This document shows, in pieces, positions 47,095 to 56,805 of a DNA stretch of 64,000 nucleotides. The stretch spans positions 744,001 to 808,000 of the forward strand of contig NZ_CP121112.1 in assembly GCF_029625295.1 (NCBI RefSeq). The letters are read 5' to 3'. Under the pieces are notes generated by a model that did no database searches, had not been told where the DNA came from, and saw only the letters and a list, made by a program, of their open reading frames with translations. Position 1 is the first letter of the stretch. Each line of letters opens with the position of its first letter. This stretch comes from Flavobacterium gyeonganense. Its GTDB lineage: Bacteria; Bacteroidota; Bacteroidia; Flavobacteriales; Flavobacteriaceae. The position numbers and the translations under genes are program-made.

Positions 47095-48498
47095 ATGCAC
47101 GAAAAAATCAGCTTAAAAGAAAAAATAGGCTACGGACTTGGAGACGCCGCCTCTTCTATGTTCTGGAAAATATTCAGCATGTATCTGCTGTTTTTCTACA
47201 CCGATGTTTTCGGACTGGCACCAGCAGTAGTCGGAACTATGTTTTTAATAACCCGAATCTGGGATTCCTGCTTTGATCCAATTGTTGGAATCATAGCTGA
47301 CAGAACCAAATCCAAATGGGGAAAATTCAGGCCTTATTTATTATGGATTGCTATACCTTTTGCTGTAATTGGAGTTTTGACTTTTTACACTCCTGATTTT
47401 GATGAAAAAGGAAAAATAATCTATGCCTACGTAACATACTCTTTAATGATGATGATTTATTCCTTGATCAATGTTCCGTATGCTTCGCTTTTAGGAGTAA
47501 TGTCTTCTGACCGAAAAGACAGAAACACATTATCCTCTTACCGAATGGTTTTTGCCTTTGGAGGAAGCCTTTTAGCTCTTTGGTTAATTGAGCCCCTTGT
47601 CAATTATTTTGGAGGAAACCTTAATTCAAAAAACGGCTGGCTAGCTACAATAGCTGTATTCGGAATTATAACAACCATATTTTTCTGGGCTTGTTTTTTC
47701 TGGACAAAAGAAAGAATAAAACCAATTGATGAGGAACAAACAAATCTAAAGGAAGATTTAAAAGATTTAGTAAAGAACAGGCCCTGGTGGATTTTACTGG
47801 GAGCCGGAATTGGGGCATTAGTATTCAACTCTATCCGTGACGGCGCAGCAGTTTATTATTTTAAATATTATGTAAGCAGCAATGTAAATTTTGATTTTAA
47901 CCTTTTCGGAACAGATTTTCACATGACGCCAACTTCTATTTATTTAGTATTGGGACAGGCAGCCAATATTATTGGAGTCATTGCAGCAACCCCACTGGCT
48001 AATAAATTTGGAAAAAAGAAAACCTTTTTTGGTGCAATGACTTTTGCTGCAATCCTGAGTTTAATTTTCTATGTCTTCGGAAAAGAAGATATTTTCTTAA
48101 TCATGAGTTTTCAAATATTAATTAGCATTTGTGCCGGCTGTATCTTTCCTCTTATCTGGTCTATGTATGCTGACAGCGCCGATTATTCAGAATGGAAACA
48201 AGGACGCAGGGCTACGGGATTGGTTTTTTCAGCATCATCAATGTCACAAAAATTCGGATGGACTATTGGAGGTGCAGGAGCTGGTTGGCTTCTGGGCTAC
48301 TACGGTTTTCAGGCGAATGTTGAACAAACTGCCACGGCGCAAAACGGAATTCAGTTAATGTTAAGTATTCTTCCTGCAATTGCTGCAGCAATATCAGTCG
48401 GTTTTATAGCATTTTATCCTTTAACCGAAGAAAAGCTGCAAACTATAGAACAGGACTTGAATGCAAAAAGAGACCAAAAAAATAAAATACAGATTTAG
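47095..48498 (+). CDS. GPH-family sugar:cation symporter (manno-disaccharide type)
   Basis: 467 residues with 12 hydrophobic helices. Glycoside-pentoside-hexuronide family features are KIGYGLGDAASSMFWKIFS at the start, ITRIWDSCFDPIVGIIADRT (helix 2-3 loop) and FRPYLLWIAIPFAVIGVL. It probably imports beta-mannobiose or mannosylglucose across the inner membrane with Na+ or H+, supplying the epimerase and phosphorylase encoded just downstream (12 and 1203 bp). This gene order is known from B. fragilis-type mannan catabolic operons. Confidence 0.92.
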   Translation: MHEKISLKEKIGYGLGDAASSMFWKIFSMYLLFFYTDVFGLAPAVVGTMFLITRIWDSCFDPIVGIIADRTKSKWGKFRPYLLWIAIPFAVIGVLTFYTPDFDEKGKIIYAYVTYSLMMMIYSLINVPYASLLGVMSSDRKDRNTLSSYRMVFAFGGSLLALWLIEPLVNYFGGNLNSKNGWLATIAVFGIITTIFFWACFFWTKERIKPIDEEQTNLKEDLKDLVKNRPWWILLGAGIGALVFNSIRDGAAVYYFKYYVSSNVNFDFNLFGTDFHMTPTSIYLVLGQAANIIGVIAATPLANKFGKKKTFFGAMTFAAILSLIFYVFGKEDIFLIMSFQILISICAGCIFPLIWSMYADSADYSEWKQGRRATGLVFSASSMSQKFGWTIGGAGAGWLLGYYGFQANVEQTATAQNGIQLMLSILPAIAAAISVGFIAFYPLTEEKLQTIEQDLNAKRDQKNKIQI

Positions 48499-48510
48499 AA
48501 ATCAATTTAT

Positions 48511-49698
48511 ATGACAACAATAACGTCCGCTACATTTCAGGATAGAAAAATAGCATTAGAAAAGGAACATCAAACACTCATTCGACTAAAAAATGAACCT
48601 CAAAATACAATCGGAAACGGTATTTATCAGCGATATAAAAATCCGGTAATGACCGCTGCTCATGTACCATTGAACTGGCGCTTTGATTTCAACGAAAATA
48701 CAAACCCTTTTTTACTGGAACGTATCGGAATGAATGCTGCGTTTAATGCCGGAGCCATCAAATGGAACGGTAAATATTTACTAGCCGTTCGTGTTGAAGG
48801 TATTGACAGAAAATCTTTTTTTGCCATTGCCGAAAGTCCAAACGGGATTGATAATTTCAAATTTTGGGACAAACCGTGCGTCATTCCGCAAACAGAAGAA
48901 CCGGACACCAATGTGTATGATATGCGCCTGATTCATCATGAAGACGGCTGGGTTTACGGTATTTTTTGCACAGAAAGAAAAGATCCAAAGGCTCCAAAAG
49001 GAGACACTAGTTCAGCTGTAGCCAATGCAGGGATAGTCCGTACAAAAGATTTAGTGAACTGGGAAAGACTTCCTGATTTAATTTCGAATACAGGACAGCA
49101 GCGCAATGTTGTTTTACATCCTGAATTTGTTAACGGTAAATACGCCTTGTACACGCGCCCTCAGGATGGTTTTATTGATGTTGGATCTGGCGGCGGAATT
49201 GGTTTAGGCTATGTTGATGATATGGCAAATCCGGTTGTAAAAGAAGAAAAAATTATCTTCGGAAAACAGTATCACACCATATATGAATTAAAAAACGGCC
49301 TTGGCCCTTCTCCTATTAAAACAGAAAAAGGCTGGCTGCATTTAGCACATGGCGTTCGTAACACTGCTGCAGGTTTACGCTACACTTTGTATATGTTTAT
49401 GACCGATCTGAATGATATTTCGAAAGTTACCCACGTTCCTGCCGGACATTTCATGGGACCAGAAGGTATCGAAAGAGTTGGTGATGTTTCAAATGTATTA
49501 TTTTCTAACGGATGGATTGAAGACACTGATGGAACTGTTTACATCTATTATGCATCATCAGACACGAGAATGCATGTTGCTGTTTCTTCTACAGAAAAAC
49601 TGGTTGATTATGTTACGAATACTCCTGAAGACACCTTTATCTCTGCAGGATCAGTAGAAACAATAATCAGTCAGATCGAAAAAAACAACGCAATATAA
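48511..49698 (+). CDS. GH130 beta-1,4-mannosylglucose phosphorylase
   Basis: 395 residues, cytoplasmic (no signal). GH130_1 features are FNAGAIKWNGKYLLAVRVEG, the proton-donor Asp region NVYDMRLIHHEDG, GQQRNVVLHPEFVNGKYALY, the phosphate-binding YTRPQDGF and LAHGVRNTAAGLRYTLYMF. The enzyme phosphorolyses 4-O-beta-D-mannosyl-D-glucose to mannose-1-phosphate plus glucose. Its substrate is made from mannobiose by the epimerase encoded 3 bp downstream. The neighbouring GPH and epimerase genes support the mannosylglucose specificity over mannooligosaccharide phosphorylase. Confidence 0.92.
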   Translation: MTTITSATFQDRKIALEKEHQTLIRLKNEPQNTIGNGIYQRYKNPVMTAAHVPLNWRFDFNENTNPFLLERIGMNAAFNAGAIKWNGKYLLAVRVEGIDRKSFFAIAESPNGIDNFKFWDKPCVIPQTEEPDTNVYDMRLIHHEDGWVYGIFCTERKDPKAPKGDTSSAVANAGIVRTKDLVNWERLPDLISNTGQQRNVVLHPEFVNGKYALYTRPQDGFIDVGSGGGIGLGYVDDMANPVVKEEKIIFGKQYHTIYELKNGLGPSPIKTEKGWLHLAHGVRNTAAGLRYTLYMFMTDLNDISKVTHVPAGHFMGPEGIERVGDVSNVLFSNGWIEDTDGTVYIYYASSDTRMHVAVSSTEKLVDYVTNTPEDTFISAGSVETIISQIEKNNAI

Positions 49699-49701
49699 TT
49701 C

Positions 49702-50895
49702 ATGGTATCATCAATATTACAACAGCTAAAAACCGAATTATCAGCTGAACTTAGTTCTATTTTAGACTATTGGGCAAAAAACGCAATTGATAATAAAAAC
49801 GATGGTTTTGTTGGTCAGATTGATAGCAATGAAAAAATAATTCCTGATGCTGATAAAGGTTGTGTTCTAAACGCAAGGATTTTATGGTCTTTCTCAGCCA
49901 GTTATCAGGTTACTCAAAATAAAGAACATAAAAAAATAGCAGAAAGGGCTTTTAAATGTATTTCAAATCATTTTTATGATCCTGAATTTGGAGGTTTATT
50001 TTGGAGCATCAATTCAGATACAACACCAAAAGATACTAAAAATCAAATTTATGGTTTAGCTTTTGCCATTTATGGATTGTCTGAATATTATATCATTTCG
50101 AAAGATGAAAAAGCTCTGACAATTGCAATCAATCTGTATTTAACAATCCAAAAATACAGTTACGACCCTGTAAAAAAAGGTTATTTAGAGGCATTTACAA
50201 GAGACTGGCAGCCTATTGAAGATTTGCGGCTGAGCAGTAAAGATGCTAATGAAAAGAAAACTATGAACACGCATCTGCATATTATTGAAGCTTATGCAAA
50301 ATTATTCAGGGTATGGAAAAATCCAAAACTGCAAAGTGATATTATAGAATTATTGCAAACCATAGAAGAACATTTTATCAATACCAGAACGGGACATTTG
50401 CATTTGTTTTTTGACGAAAACTGGATTGAAAAACCAGATGTTATTTCGTACGGTCATGATATTGAAGCATCCTGGCTTTTATTGCAGTGTGCCGAAATTT
50501 CAGAAGATGAAAACCTGATTGCTAATTATAAAAGACATGCCATTCAAATAGCAGAAGTTACGCAGGAAGGTTTAGATTCAGACGGCGGTTTGTGGTATGA
50601 ATTTGATCCAAAAAGAAACAAACTTATAGCAGAAAAACATTGGTGGGTACAAGCCGAAGCTTTAATAGGTTTTTACAATGCATACCAATTAACCCGTGAT
50701 GAAAAGTTTTTAGACATTGTATTGAAAAACTGGGAATTTATAAAAAATCACATTTTAGACCAGCAAAATGGAGAATGGTTTTGGGGAGTTTACAAGGATT
50801 ACAGCCTGATTCAGAAAGACAAAGCCGGCTTCTGGAAATGTCCTTACCACAACAGCCGTGCCTGCCTGGAACTGATACAAAGAATAAAAACTTAA
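49702..50895 (+). CDS. cellobiose/mannobiose 2-epimerase (AGE superfamily)
   Basis: 397 residues forming an (alpha/alpha)6 barrel. Typical cellobiose 2-epimerase segments are LNARILWSFSASYQ, the catalytic-His region NTHLHIIEAYAKLFRVW, SYGHDIEASWLLLQ and EKHWWVQAEALIGFYNAY, and the C-terminal FWKCPYHNSRACLELI. It converts beta-1,4-mannobiose to mannosyl-glucose, the substrate of the adjacent GH130. The 3-bp gap to GH130 indicates translational coupling. A small ATG frame in the following 138 bp (21 codons) is not supported as a gene. Confidence 0.93.
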   Translation: MVSSILQQLKTELSAELSSILDYWAKNAIDNKNDGFVGQIDSNEKIIPDADKGCVLNARILWSFSASYQVTQNKEHKKIAERAFKCISNHFYDPEFGGLFWSINSDTTPKDTKNQIYGLAFAIYGLSEYYIISKDEKALTIAINLYLTIQKYSYDPVKKGYLEAFTRDWQPIEDLRLSSKDANEKKTMNTHLHIIEAYAKLFRVWKNPKLQSDIIELLQTIEEHFINTRTGHLHLFFDENWIEKPDVISYGHDIEASWLLLQCAEISEDENLIANYKRHAIQIAEVTQEGLDSDGGLWYEFDPKRNKLIAEKHWWVQAEALIGFYNAYQLTRDEKFLDIVLKNWEFIKNHILDQQNGEWFWGVYKDYSLIQKDKAGFWKCPYHNSRACLELIQRIKT

Positions 50896-51033
50896 ATTAT
50901 TTCACTTTCATAAAAACTGATTATTGCATTAAAAAAACAATTATGAAATCGCCACTAACAAGTTTGCAAAAGCAAAACCTACAAATAAAAAAGCGATCCC
51001 ATATATGACCTTTAAAAAATAAATTTCACATAT

Positions 51034-52056
51034 ATGAAACAACTCTTTTTCTTTAGTTTATTATTTTTTAGCGCAATAAGCCATGCACAAACCAATCTGA
51101 TTAAAAATGGTGGTTTTGAATCTGAAACGTTAAACTGGAATGGCGATGCTGCTACCCTGTCTCCATATTACAAAAAAACGGGTAAAAACAGCGCTGTCAT
51201 TAATCAGTTTGTAGGTGCCGAATGGAAAGCAATTGATCAAATTATAAATATCCCGAAAAATTCTTATGCTATAGAATTCAGTGTTTGGGTAAAAGCAGAT
51301 CAAGTTGAAGACGGTAAGGAAGCTTACAATGCCGGTTTAATGATTGCCGAATTTACAAATAGTGGTGGAAAGAAAATAATTTCCGAAAACATTGCACAAG
51401 TAAAAGGAACTGTGGACTGGACCAATTATAAAAAAACGGTTTTGGTACCTGAAAAAGCCAAACAAATCAGAATCATGCTGGCTTTGGCACAAATAAACGG
51501 TTCTATTTTTTTTGATGATGTAAATGCAACTGCCCTTTCTGAAGAAGAATATTTTAAGCTAAATCCAATAATTACAATTCACGAAGGCCAGAAAACAATT
51601 TCAACTCCAAAACAATTTTCTAACGGAAATTTCGAAGACAATCTAAACTCATGGAATGGCGCCGGAATTATTTCGGCTACAGATAAAAAAGAGGGCAATA
51701 CCGCTGTAGAAATCACTTCAAAAACAGCCGAATGGAAAGCAATTGACCAGATAGCTGATATTAATAACGGAGATAAAACCATAGAAATTTCAGGCTGGTT
51801 AAAAGCAAAAGATATTCAACAAGGTAAAGATCCTTGGAATAACGGAATGTTTATCATCGAATTCAAAAAAAACGACACAACCAAAGCCTCAGAAGACCAA
51901 ATTATTGGAACTGTAACCGGAACTACTGACTGGACAGCTTTCAAAAAAACGTTCCTAATTCCGGAAGGTGCAAAACAATACCGGATTATGGTTGCCATGA
52001 GTGTTTGTACGGGAACTTTATTAGCTGATAATATCGAAGTTAAGCTATCGAAATAA
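51034..52056 (+). CDS. secreted protein with two tandem CBM4/9-like carbohydrate-binding modules
   Basis: 340 residues: signal peptide (LLFFSAISHAQ), then two homologous ~150-residue jelly-rolls. Both begin with a G-F-E motif (NGGFESETLNWNG; NGNFEDNLNSWNG), contain EWKAIDQI and end with KQIRIMLALAQ or KQYRIMVAMSV plus DDV/DNI. The duplication is internal. No catalytic domain or lipobox is present. It probably holds mannan near the surface or in the periplasm. The next gene, a GH26 lipoprotein, starts 7 bp later, so the two may work together. Confidence 0.82.
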   Translation: MKQLFFFSLLFFSAISHAQTNLIKNGGFESETLNWNGDAATLSPYYKKTGKNSAVINQFVGAEWKAIDQIINIPKNSYAIEFSVWVKADQVEDGKEAYNAGLMIAEFTNSGGKKIISENIAQVKGTVDWTNYKKTVLVPEKAKQIRIMLALAQINGSIFFDDVNATALSEEEYFKLNPIITIHEGQKTISTPKQFSNGNFEDNLNSWNGAGIISATDKKEGNTAVEITSKTAEWKAIDQIADINNGDKTIEISGWLKAKDIQQGKDPWNNGMFIIEFKKNDTTKASEDQIIGTVTGTTDWTAFKKTFLIPEGAKQYRIMVAMSVCTGTLLADNIEVKLSK

Positions 52057-52063
52057 ATTAAAA

Positions 52064-53293
52064 ATGAAAAATACATTTCTAAAAACAGCATTTTTGAGTT
52101 TCTTGTCTTTGGCACTTACAAGCTGCTCATCTGATAAAGAATCAGATAACGAAGTTATAGTTGACCCGCCAACGCAGGATGATCCTCTGACTACACAAAA
52201 TGTATCAAATTATATGGCCGATGCAAACGCATCAAAAGAAACCATAGCACTATTTTATAACTTAAAGAGACTAGGTAAAACCAAAATTGCAATTGGACAG
52301 CAGGATGCTTTCAATAACTTTTATCAGGATGCCGGTGGTGATTCGGATATCAAAAAAAACACGGGTTTTGATCCTGCTATCCTAGGGTCTGATTTTATGT
52401 TTATTACAGATAAAAACAACAATAATCAATCTAATAACTGGTTTTACCAGCAAGAGCAAAAGATTATCAGTGATACAAAAGCTGCTTATATCAAAGGAAT
52501 GATCAATACTTTTTCATGGCATTTGAGAGAACCGTATAATGAAGATACTTTTTATACAGATGAAATGACAACCGACCAAAAAAGTAAGGCTTTTAAAAGT
52601 ATTTTGCCCGGAGGAGCCAATCACGAATGGTACAAGAAAAAACTGGATAAGTTAGCAAGTGTATTTTTAAATTTAAAAGGTTCTAAAGGCGAATTGATTC
52701 CCGTAATCTTCAGACCTTTTCACGAATTTGACGGAAGCTGGTTTTGGTGGGGCGCTAATTTTTGTACTCCCGAAGAATATAAAACAGCTTACAAATTTAC
52801 GGTTGAATATTTAAGAGATACAAAAGGCGTACACAATATCTTGTATGCTTTTTCACCTGACAGAACCTACTCAACCTCAACCGATTATTTAAGCAGGTAT
52901 CCGGGAGATAAATATGTAGATGTTTTAGGAATGGATAATTACGGTGATTTTGACAATCAGGGTTCAACAGGAGCTGTTAAAGCAAATACCAAATTAAAAA
53001 TCATTTCAGATCTTGCTAAAACTAAAGTAAAAATAGCAGCTTTAACAGAAACAGGTTATAGAGTTACAAGTTCAAACACGCCAATAAATGATTGGTTTTC
53101 TACCTATTTATATAATGCTTTGACATCAAATAGTATAGAAATAAGCTATATGATGTTCTGGACTAATGATAATAATGGATACTATGTTCCAAACTCCAGT
53201 GTTTCGAATGCAGCTGATTTTAAAAACTTTGCTTCAAAACCAAAATCGGCATTAGTAAATTCGTTGCCAAAAATGTATGAATTACCAAAATAG
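52064..53293 (+). CDS. GH26 endo-beta-mannanase lipoprotein
   Basis: 409 residues. The lipobox TSCS is followed by an acidic Ser/Asp/Pro linker, typical of surface-exported lipoproteins in Bacteroidota. The GH26 barrel has its acid/base Glu in FRPFHEFDGSWFWWG (near 225) and nucleophile Glu in AALTETGYRV (near 328). Conserved aromatics lie in NTFSWHLREPYNED. It is intact, unlike its frameshifted paralogue at 45923. The two GH26s share WFWWG and CTPEE segments but differ elsewhere, which suggests division between surface and periplasmic cutting. Confidence 0.93.
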   Translation: MKNTFLKTAFLSFLSLALTSCSSDKESDNEVIVDPPTQDDPLTTQNVSNYMADANASKETIALFYNLKRLGKTKIAIGQQDAFNNFYQDAGGDSDIKKNTGFDPAILGSDFMFITDKNNNNQSNNWFYQQEQKIISDTKAAYIKGMINTFSWHLREPYNEDTFYTDEMTTDQKSKAFKSILPGGANHEWYKKKLDKLASVFLNLKGSKGELIPVIFRPFHEFDGSWFWWGANFCTPEEYKTAYKFTVEYLRDTKGVHNILYAFSPDRTYSTSTDYLSRYPGDKYVDVLGMDNYGDFDNQGSTGAVKANTKLKIISDLAKTKVKIAALTETGYRVTSSNTPINDWFSTYLYNALTSNSIEISYMMFWTNDNNGYYVPNSSVSNAADFKNFASKPKSALVNSLPKMYELPK

Positions 53294-53315
53294 TTTCTTT
53301 AAAAATGTAAATTCC

Positions 53316-53392
53316 TAGCCCTGATAGAAGTGAAAATCCTTTTTTGCCGGGGTTCGGCACAAAAGATTGTAACGGATAGCAGGATTAGCTTC
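53316..53392. repeat. structured intergenic repeat, family A copy 2
   Basis: Same unit as 31161-31238, beginning TAGCCCTGATAGAAGTG. The outer stem is now CCTG/CAGG where copy 1 has CCCG/CGGG, a compensatory change. The inner stem has one mismatch (TTTTTTGCCG against CGGCACAAAA). It lies between the GH26 and GH5_7 genes. Confidence 0.75.
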
Positions 53393-53404
53393 TAAAAATA
53401 TACT

Positions 53405-54694
53405 ATGAAAAACAGATTTTTAAAAATCCTTGGATTAACTTTACTTTTCTCCATTTTTTCTTGTCAGGCGCAGGAAAGAATTACGGTAAAAGGAACGCAA
53501 TTTTATAAGGGAGACAAACCTTATTCTTACATTGGAACCAATTATTGGTACGGAAGTTTACTGGCATCTAAAAAAGTAGGCGACCGAAAAAGGCTGCTTC
53601 GGGAACTGGATTTTATGCAGAAAAACGGAATCGACAACTTGCGAATTTTAGTGGGTGCCGATGGTGGAAAATATGATTTTACAGTTCGTCCGGCTTTGCA
53701 GTATGAGCAGGGAAAATATGATGAGGATTTACTTGACGGACTGGACTTCCTGATGAATGAAATGAGAAAACGCAACATGTATGCGGTTTTGTATCTCACC
53801 AATAACTGGGAATGGTCTGGCGGAATGTCGCAATATCTCGAGTGGAATGGCAAAGGTGCTATTCCGATTCCGGCCATAGCTCCAAATACCTGGCCTCAGT
53901 TTATGGCATATACGCAGCAATTTTACAGTTGTGAACCTTGTATGGAAGGTTTGAATAAGCATGTAAAATTTATCATGACCCGTACCAATCCATATTCGAA
54001 AAAGAAATACAGTGAAGATCATACCATCATGGCCTGGCAGGTGGGTAATGAACCCAGACTTTTTACGGTAGAAAACGAAGAAAAGTTTACAATCTGGCTG
54101 AACAATATTGTCAATTTAATAGACAGTTTAGATAAAAACCATTTAATTTCTACAGGTTCTGAAGGTTTGAACAGTTCGAACGATGACATTGGAATTTTTG
54201 AAAGAACTCACAAAAACCCAAATATCGATTATCTGACCATGCACATCTGGCCAAAAAACTGGAACTGGTTTAAAGCGGATAATGCCGAAGCTACTATTCC
54301 TGCTACTATTGCAAATGCCGGAAAATACATTGATGCCCATGTTAAAGTTGCCAACAATTTGCAACGACCAATTATAATAGAAGAATTTGGATTACCAAGG
54401 GAAAACGAAAATTTAAATGCAGGAGCATCTTCTGTACACAGAGATCAATTTTACAATTTTATTTTTAATAGTGTTTTAGAAAACAAAAAAAATAATGGCC
54501 CGTTGCAGGCTGCGAATTTCTGGGGATTTGGAGGTGAAGGAAAAGCCGTTAATGAAACCGGAAAATGGAATCCGGGAGAACCTTTGACAACAGACCCGCC
54601 GCAGGAACCACAAGGACTGAATTCAGTTTTTAATGGTGATAAATCAACTTTAGAAATTGTAAAAAAATACAATAAAGAACTGAAGAAAAAATAA
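53405..54694 (+). CDS. GH5_7 endo-beta-mannanase
   Basis: 429 residues. The lipobox FSCQ suggests a lipoprotein. GH5 subfamily 7 features are YIGTNYWYGSLLA, the acid/base Glu in AWQVGNEPRLF (near 215) and the nucleophile Glu in PIIIEEFGLPRE (near 328). Others are the Trp-rich LTMHIWPKNWNWFKA and the Cys pair in FYSCEPCMEGL. Subfamily 7 enzymes are almost all beta-mannanases. The gene is separated from the preceding GH26 by a family A repeat and from GH97 by an inverted repeat. Confidence 0.93.
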   Translation: MKNRFLKILGLTLLFSIFSCQAQERITVKGTQFYKGDKPYSYIGTNYWYGSLLASKKVGDRKRLLRELDFMQKNGIDNLRILVGADGGKYDFTVRPALQYEQGKYDEDLLDGLDFLMNEMRKRNMYAVLYLTNNWEWSGGMSQYLEWNGKGAIPIPAIAPNTWPQFMAYTQQFYSCEPCMEGLNKHVKFIMTRTNPYSKKKYSEDHTIMAWQVGNEPRLFTVENEEKFTIWLNNIVNLIDSLDKNHLISTGSEGLNSSNDDIGIFERTHKNPNIDYLTMHIWPKNWNWFKADNAEATIPATIANAGKYIDAHVKVANNLQRPIIIEEFGLPRENENLNAGASSVHRDQFYNFIFNSVLENKKNNGPLQAANFWGFGGEGKAVNETGKWNPGEPLTTDPPQEPQGLNSVFNGDKSTLEIVKKYNKELKKK

Positions 54695-54709
54695 TTCTCT
54701 TAACCATAT

Positions 54710-54767
54710 AAGTGATTATAAGTACATTTAACTGGCTTTGTCAAAATTAATGGACTTGTAATCACTT
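54710..54767. repeat. 14-bp near-perfect inverted repeat, 30-bp spacer
   Basis: AAGTGATTATAAGT (54710-54723) and ACTTGTAATCACTT (54754-54767) are inverted with a single mismatch. They lie between GH5_7 and GH97. It could be a large stem-loop that shapes the operon transcript or a repeat family member. There is no T run typical of a terminator. Confidence 0.5.
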
Positions 54768-54788
54768 CTGTCGTTTAAAACATATATT

Positions 54789-56768
54789 ATGAAAAAAATA
54801 TTTTATACCTTCTCAATTTTACTTTTTAATATCTGTTTTTCTCAACAGAAGCAAGATTTTACACTGGCATCTCCAAATGGAAAAATAAAAGTTAACATTG
54901 AAATCAGCGAAAAAATAACCTGGTCTGTTTTGCATGAAAAAGATTTGATTCTGACTCCATCATCGGTTTCAATGACGCTGGATCTGAATGAAGTTTTAGG
55001 AAAAAATGCTTCGCTTTTGAATTCAAAAAGAGAAAAAGTCAATACTACATTTCCATCACCATTTTACAAAAAGAGCAATGTAAAAAACCTGTATAATCTT
55101 TTGGTTTTAAATTTCAAAAATGATTTCAGTATTGAATATCGCGCTTTTGATGATGGTGTTGCGTATCGTTTTATAACTAAAAAGAAAAAAGACATTACAG
55201 TAAAAGCAGAAGAAGTTTCTTTGAATTTTGATCAGGACTACAATACTTTAATACCGTATGTTCGTGATTTAAGAAATCCGAAAGACCCTTATATTTCGTC
55301 TTTTGAAGCACAGTACGAAAACAAAAAAATCAGTGAATTTTCTAAAGATACTTTGGCATTTTTACCATTTTTAATTGATTTCAAAAACCGTAAAAAAGCT
55401 GTTTTTCTGGAAGCTAATCTCGAAGATTACCCTGGATTGTTTGTAACCAATACTAAATCTAAATCAGGTTTTGAAGCACGTTTTTCCAGATATCCGTTAA
55501 AGGAAACCAACGGCGGATTTAACAACATCAACCTACTAATTACGGAGAGAGCCGATTATCTGGTTAAAACCAAAGGAAGCCGGACTTTTCCATGGAGAGC
55601 GATTGTGATCTCTGAAAACGATGCTGAATTAGCGAATAATGATATGATTCAGAAATTATCCGAACCAACAAAAATTAAAGATCTTTCGTGGATCAAACCC
55701 GGAAAAGTAGCCTGGGACTGGTGGAATGACTGGAACATTTACAACATCGATTTTAAAGCAGGAATCAATACGCAGACGTATCAATATTACATTGATTTTG
55801 CCTCCAAAAACAAAGTTGAATATGTGGTTTTAGACGAAGGCTGGAGTCTGGAAGACAATATTATGAAACACAATCCAAATGTCGATTTGGAAGCTTTGAT
55901 TGCGTACGGAAAAGAACGCAATGTTGGTGTTATTTTGTGGAGTTCCTGGATGGCTTTGACAAAAAACACAGCAGAAATTTTCAAAAATTATGCTGACTTA
56001 GGAATCAAAGGGTTTAAAGTTGATTTTCTGGATCGTGACGATGCCAAAATGGTAAATTCGGTTTATGATATTGCGCAAAAAGCTGCCGATCATAAATTGC
56101 TTTTGGATTTTCACGGTATGTACAAACCAACGGGAATTCAGCGCACTTTCCCTAACATTTTAAATTTTGAAGGCGTAAAAGGACTGGAAAACAATAAATG
56201 GACACCAAATGATGATGTTCCGTTGTATGATTGCTCAATTCCGTTTATCAGAATGATGGCAGGACCAATGGATTACACGCCTGGTGCAATGCGAAATGCA
56301 ACTAAAAGCGAGTTCAAACCCAGCCATTCTAATCCGGTGAGTCAGGGAACAAGATCTCATCAATTAGCATTATACACGATTTTTGAAGCTCCCCTGCAAA
56401 TGATGGCTGACAGTCCGACAGCTTATATGAAAGAACAGGAAAGCACTGATTTCATTGCTAAGATTCCAACCGTTTTTGATGAAACTGTAGCTTTAGATGG
56501 CGAAGTTGGGAAATTTGTTTCAATTGCACGTAAAAAAGCGAATGTTTGGTATTTAGGAGCCATTACCAATTGGGATTCAAGAGAGATAACCATTGATTTT
56601 TCTTTCCTTGAAAAGGACAAAAAGTATGAAGCAGAAATTTTATCGGATGGCTTAAATGCTGATAAAGCTGCTAATGATTACAAAAGAGAAACTGTAACAG
56701 TTGATTCAACAACAAAATTAAAATACAGAATGGCAAGCGGTGGCGGAATTGCAATGATTGTAAAATAA
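54789..56768 (+). CDS. GH97 glycoside hydrolase, probably alpha-galactosidase type
   Basis: 659 residues: signal peptide, N-terminal beta-super-sandwich (to ~280), TIM barrel (WDWWNDWN near 315, GIKGFKVDFLDRDDAK near 410, NFEGVKGLEN near 465) and C-terminal sandwich. Clan GH-D retaining enzymes such as BT1871 use an Asp in the KVDF segment as nucleophile. That Asp is present here, which favours a retaining alpha-galactosidase over an inverting SusB-like alpha-glucosidase. This fits removal of alpha-galactose from galactomannan. It is the last gene of the rightward operon. Confidence 0.88.
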   Translation: MKKIFYTFSILLFNICFSQQKQDFTLASPNGKIKVNIEISEKITWSVLHEKDLILTPSSVSMTLDLNEVLGKNASLLNSKREKVNTTFPSPFYKKSNVKNLYNLLVLNFKNDFSIEYRAFDDGVAYRFITKKKKDITVKAEEVSLNFDQDYNTLIPYVRDLRNPKDPYISSFEAQYENKKISEFSKDTLAFLPFLIDFKNRKKAVFLEANLEDYPGLFVTNTKSKSGFEARFSRYPLKETNGGFNNINLLITERADYLVKTKGSRTFPWRAIVISENDAELANNDMIQKLSEPTKIKDLSWIKPGKVAWDWWNDWNIYNIDFKAGINTQTYQYYIDFASKNKVEYVVLDEGWSLEDNIMKHNPNVDLEALIAYGKERNVGVILWSSWMALTKNTAEIFKNYADLGIKGFKVDFLDRDDAKMVNSVYDIAQKAADHKLLLDFHGMYKPTGIQRTFPNILNFEGVKGLENNKWTPNDDVPLYDCSIPFIRMMAGPMDYTPGAMRNATKSEFKPSHSNPVSQGTRSHQLALYTIFEAPLQMMADSPTAYMKEQESTDFIAKIPTVFDETVALDGEVGKFVSIARKKANVWYLGAITNWDSREITIDFSFLEKDKKYEAEILSDGLNADKAANDYKRETVTVDSTTKLKYRMASGGGIAMIVK

Positions 56769-56805
56769 AAGAGACGCATAGCATTGCGTCTCTACATTTT
56801 ACATT

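Noticed and set aside
50943..51008. 21-codon ATG frame before the CBM gene, possible leader peptide
   Set aside because: No regulatory codon pattern or hairpin downstream; probably chance.
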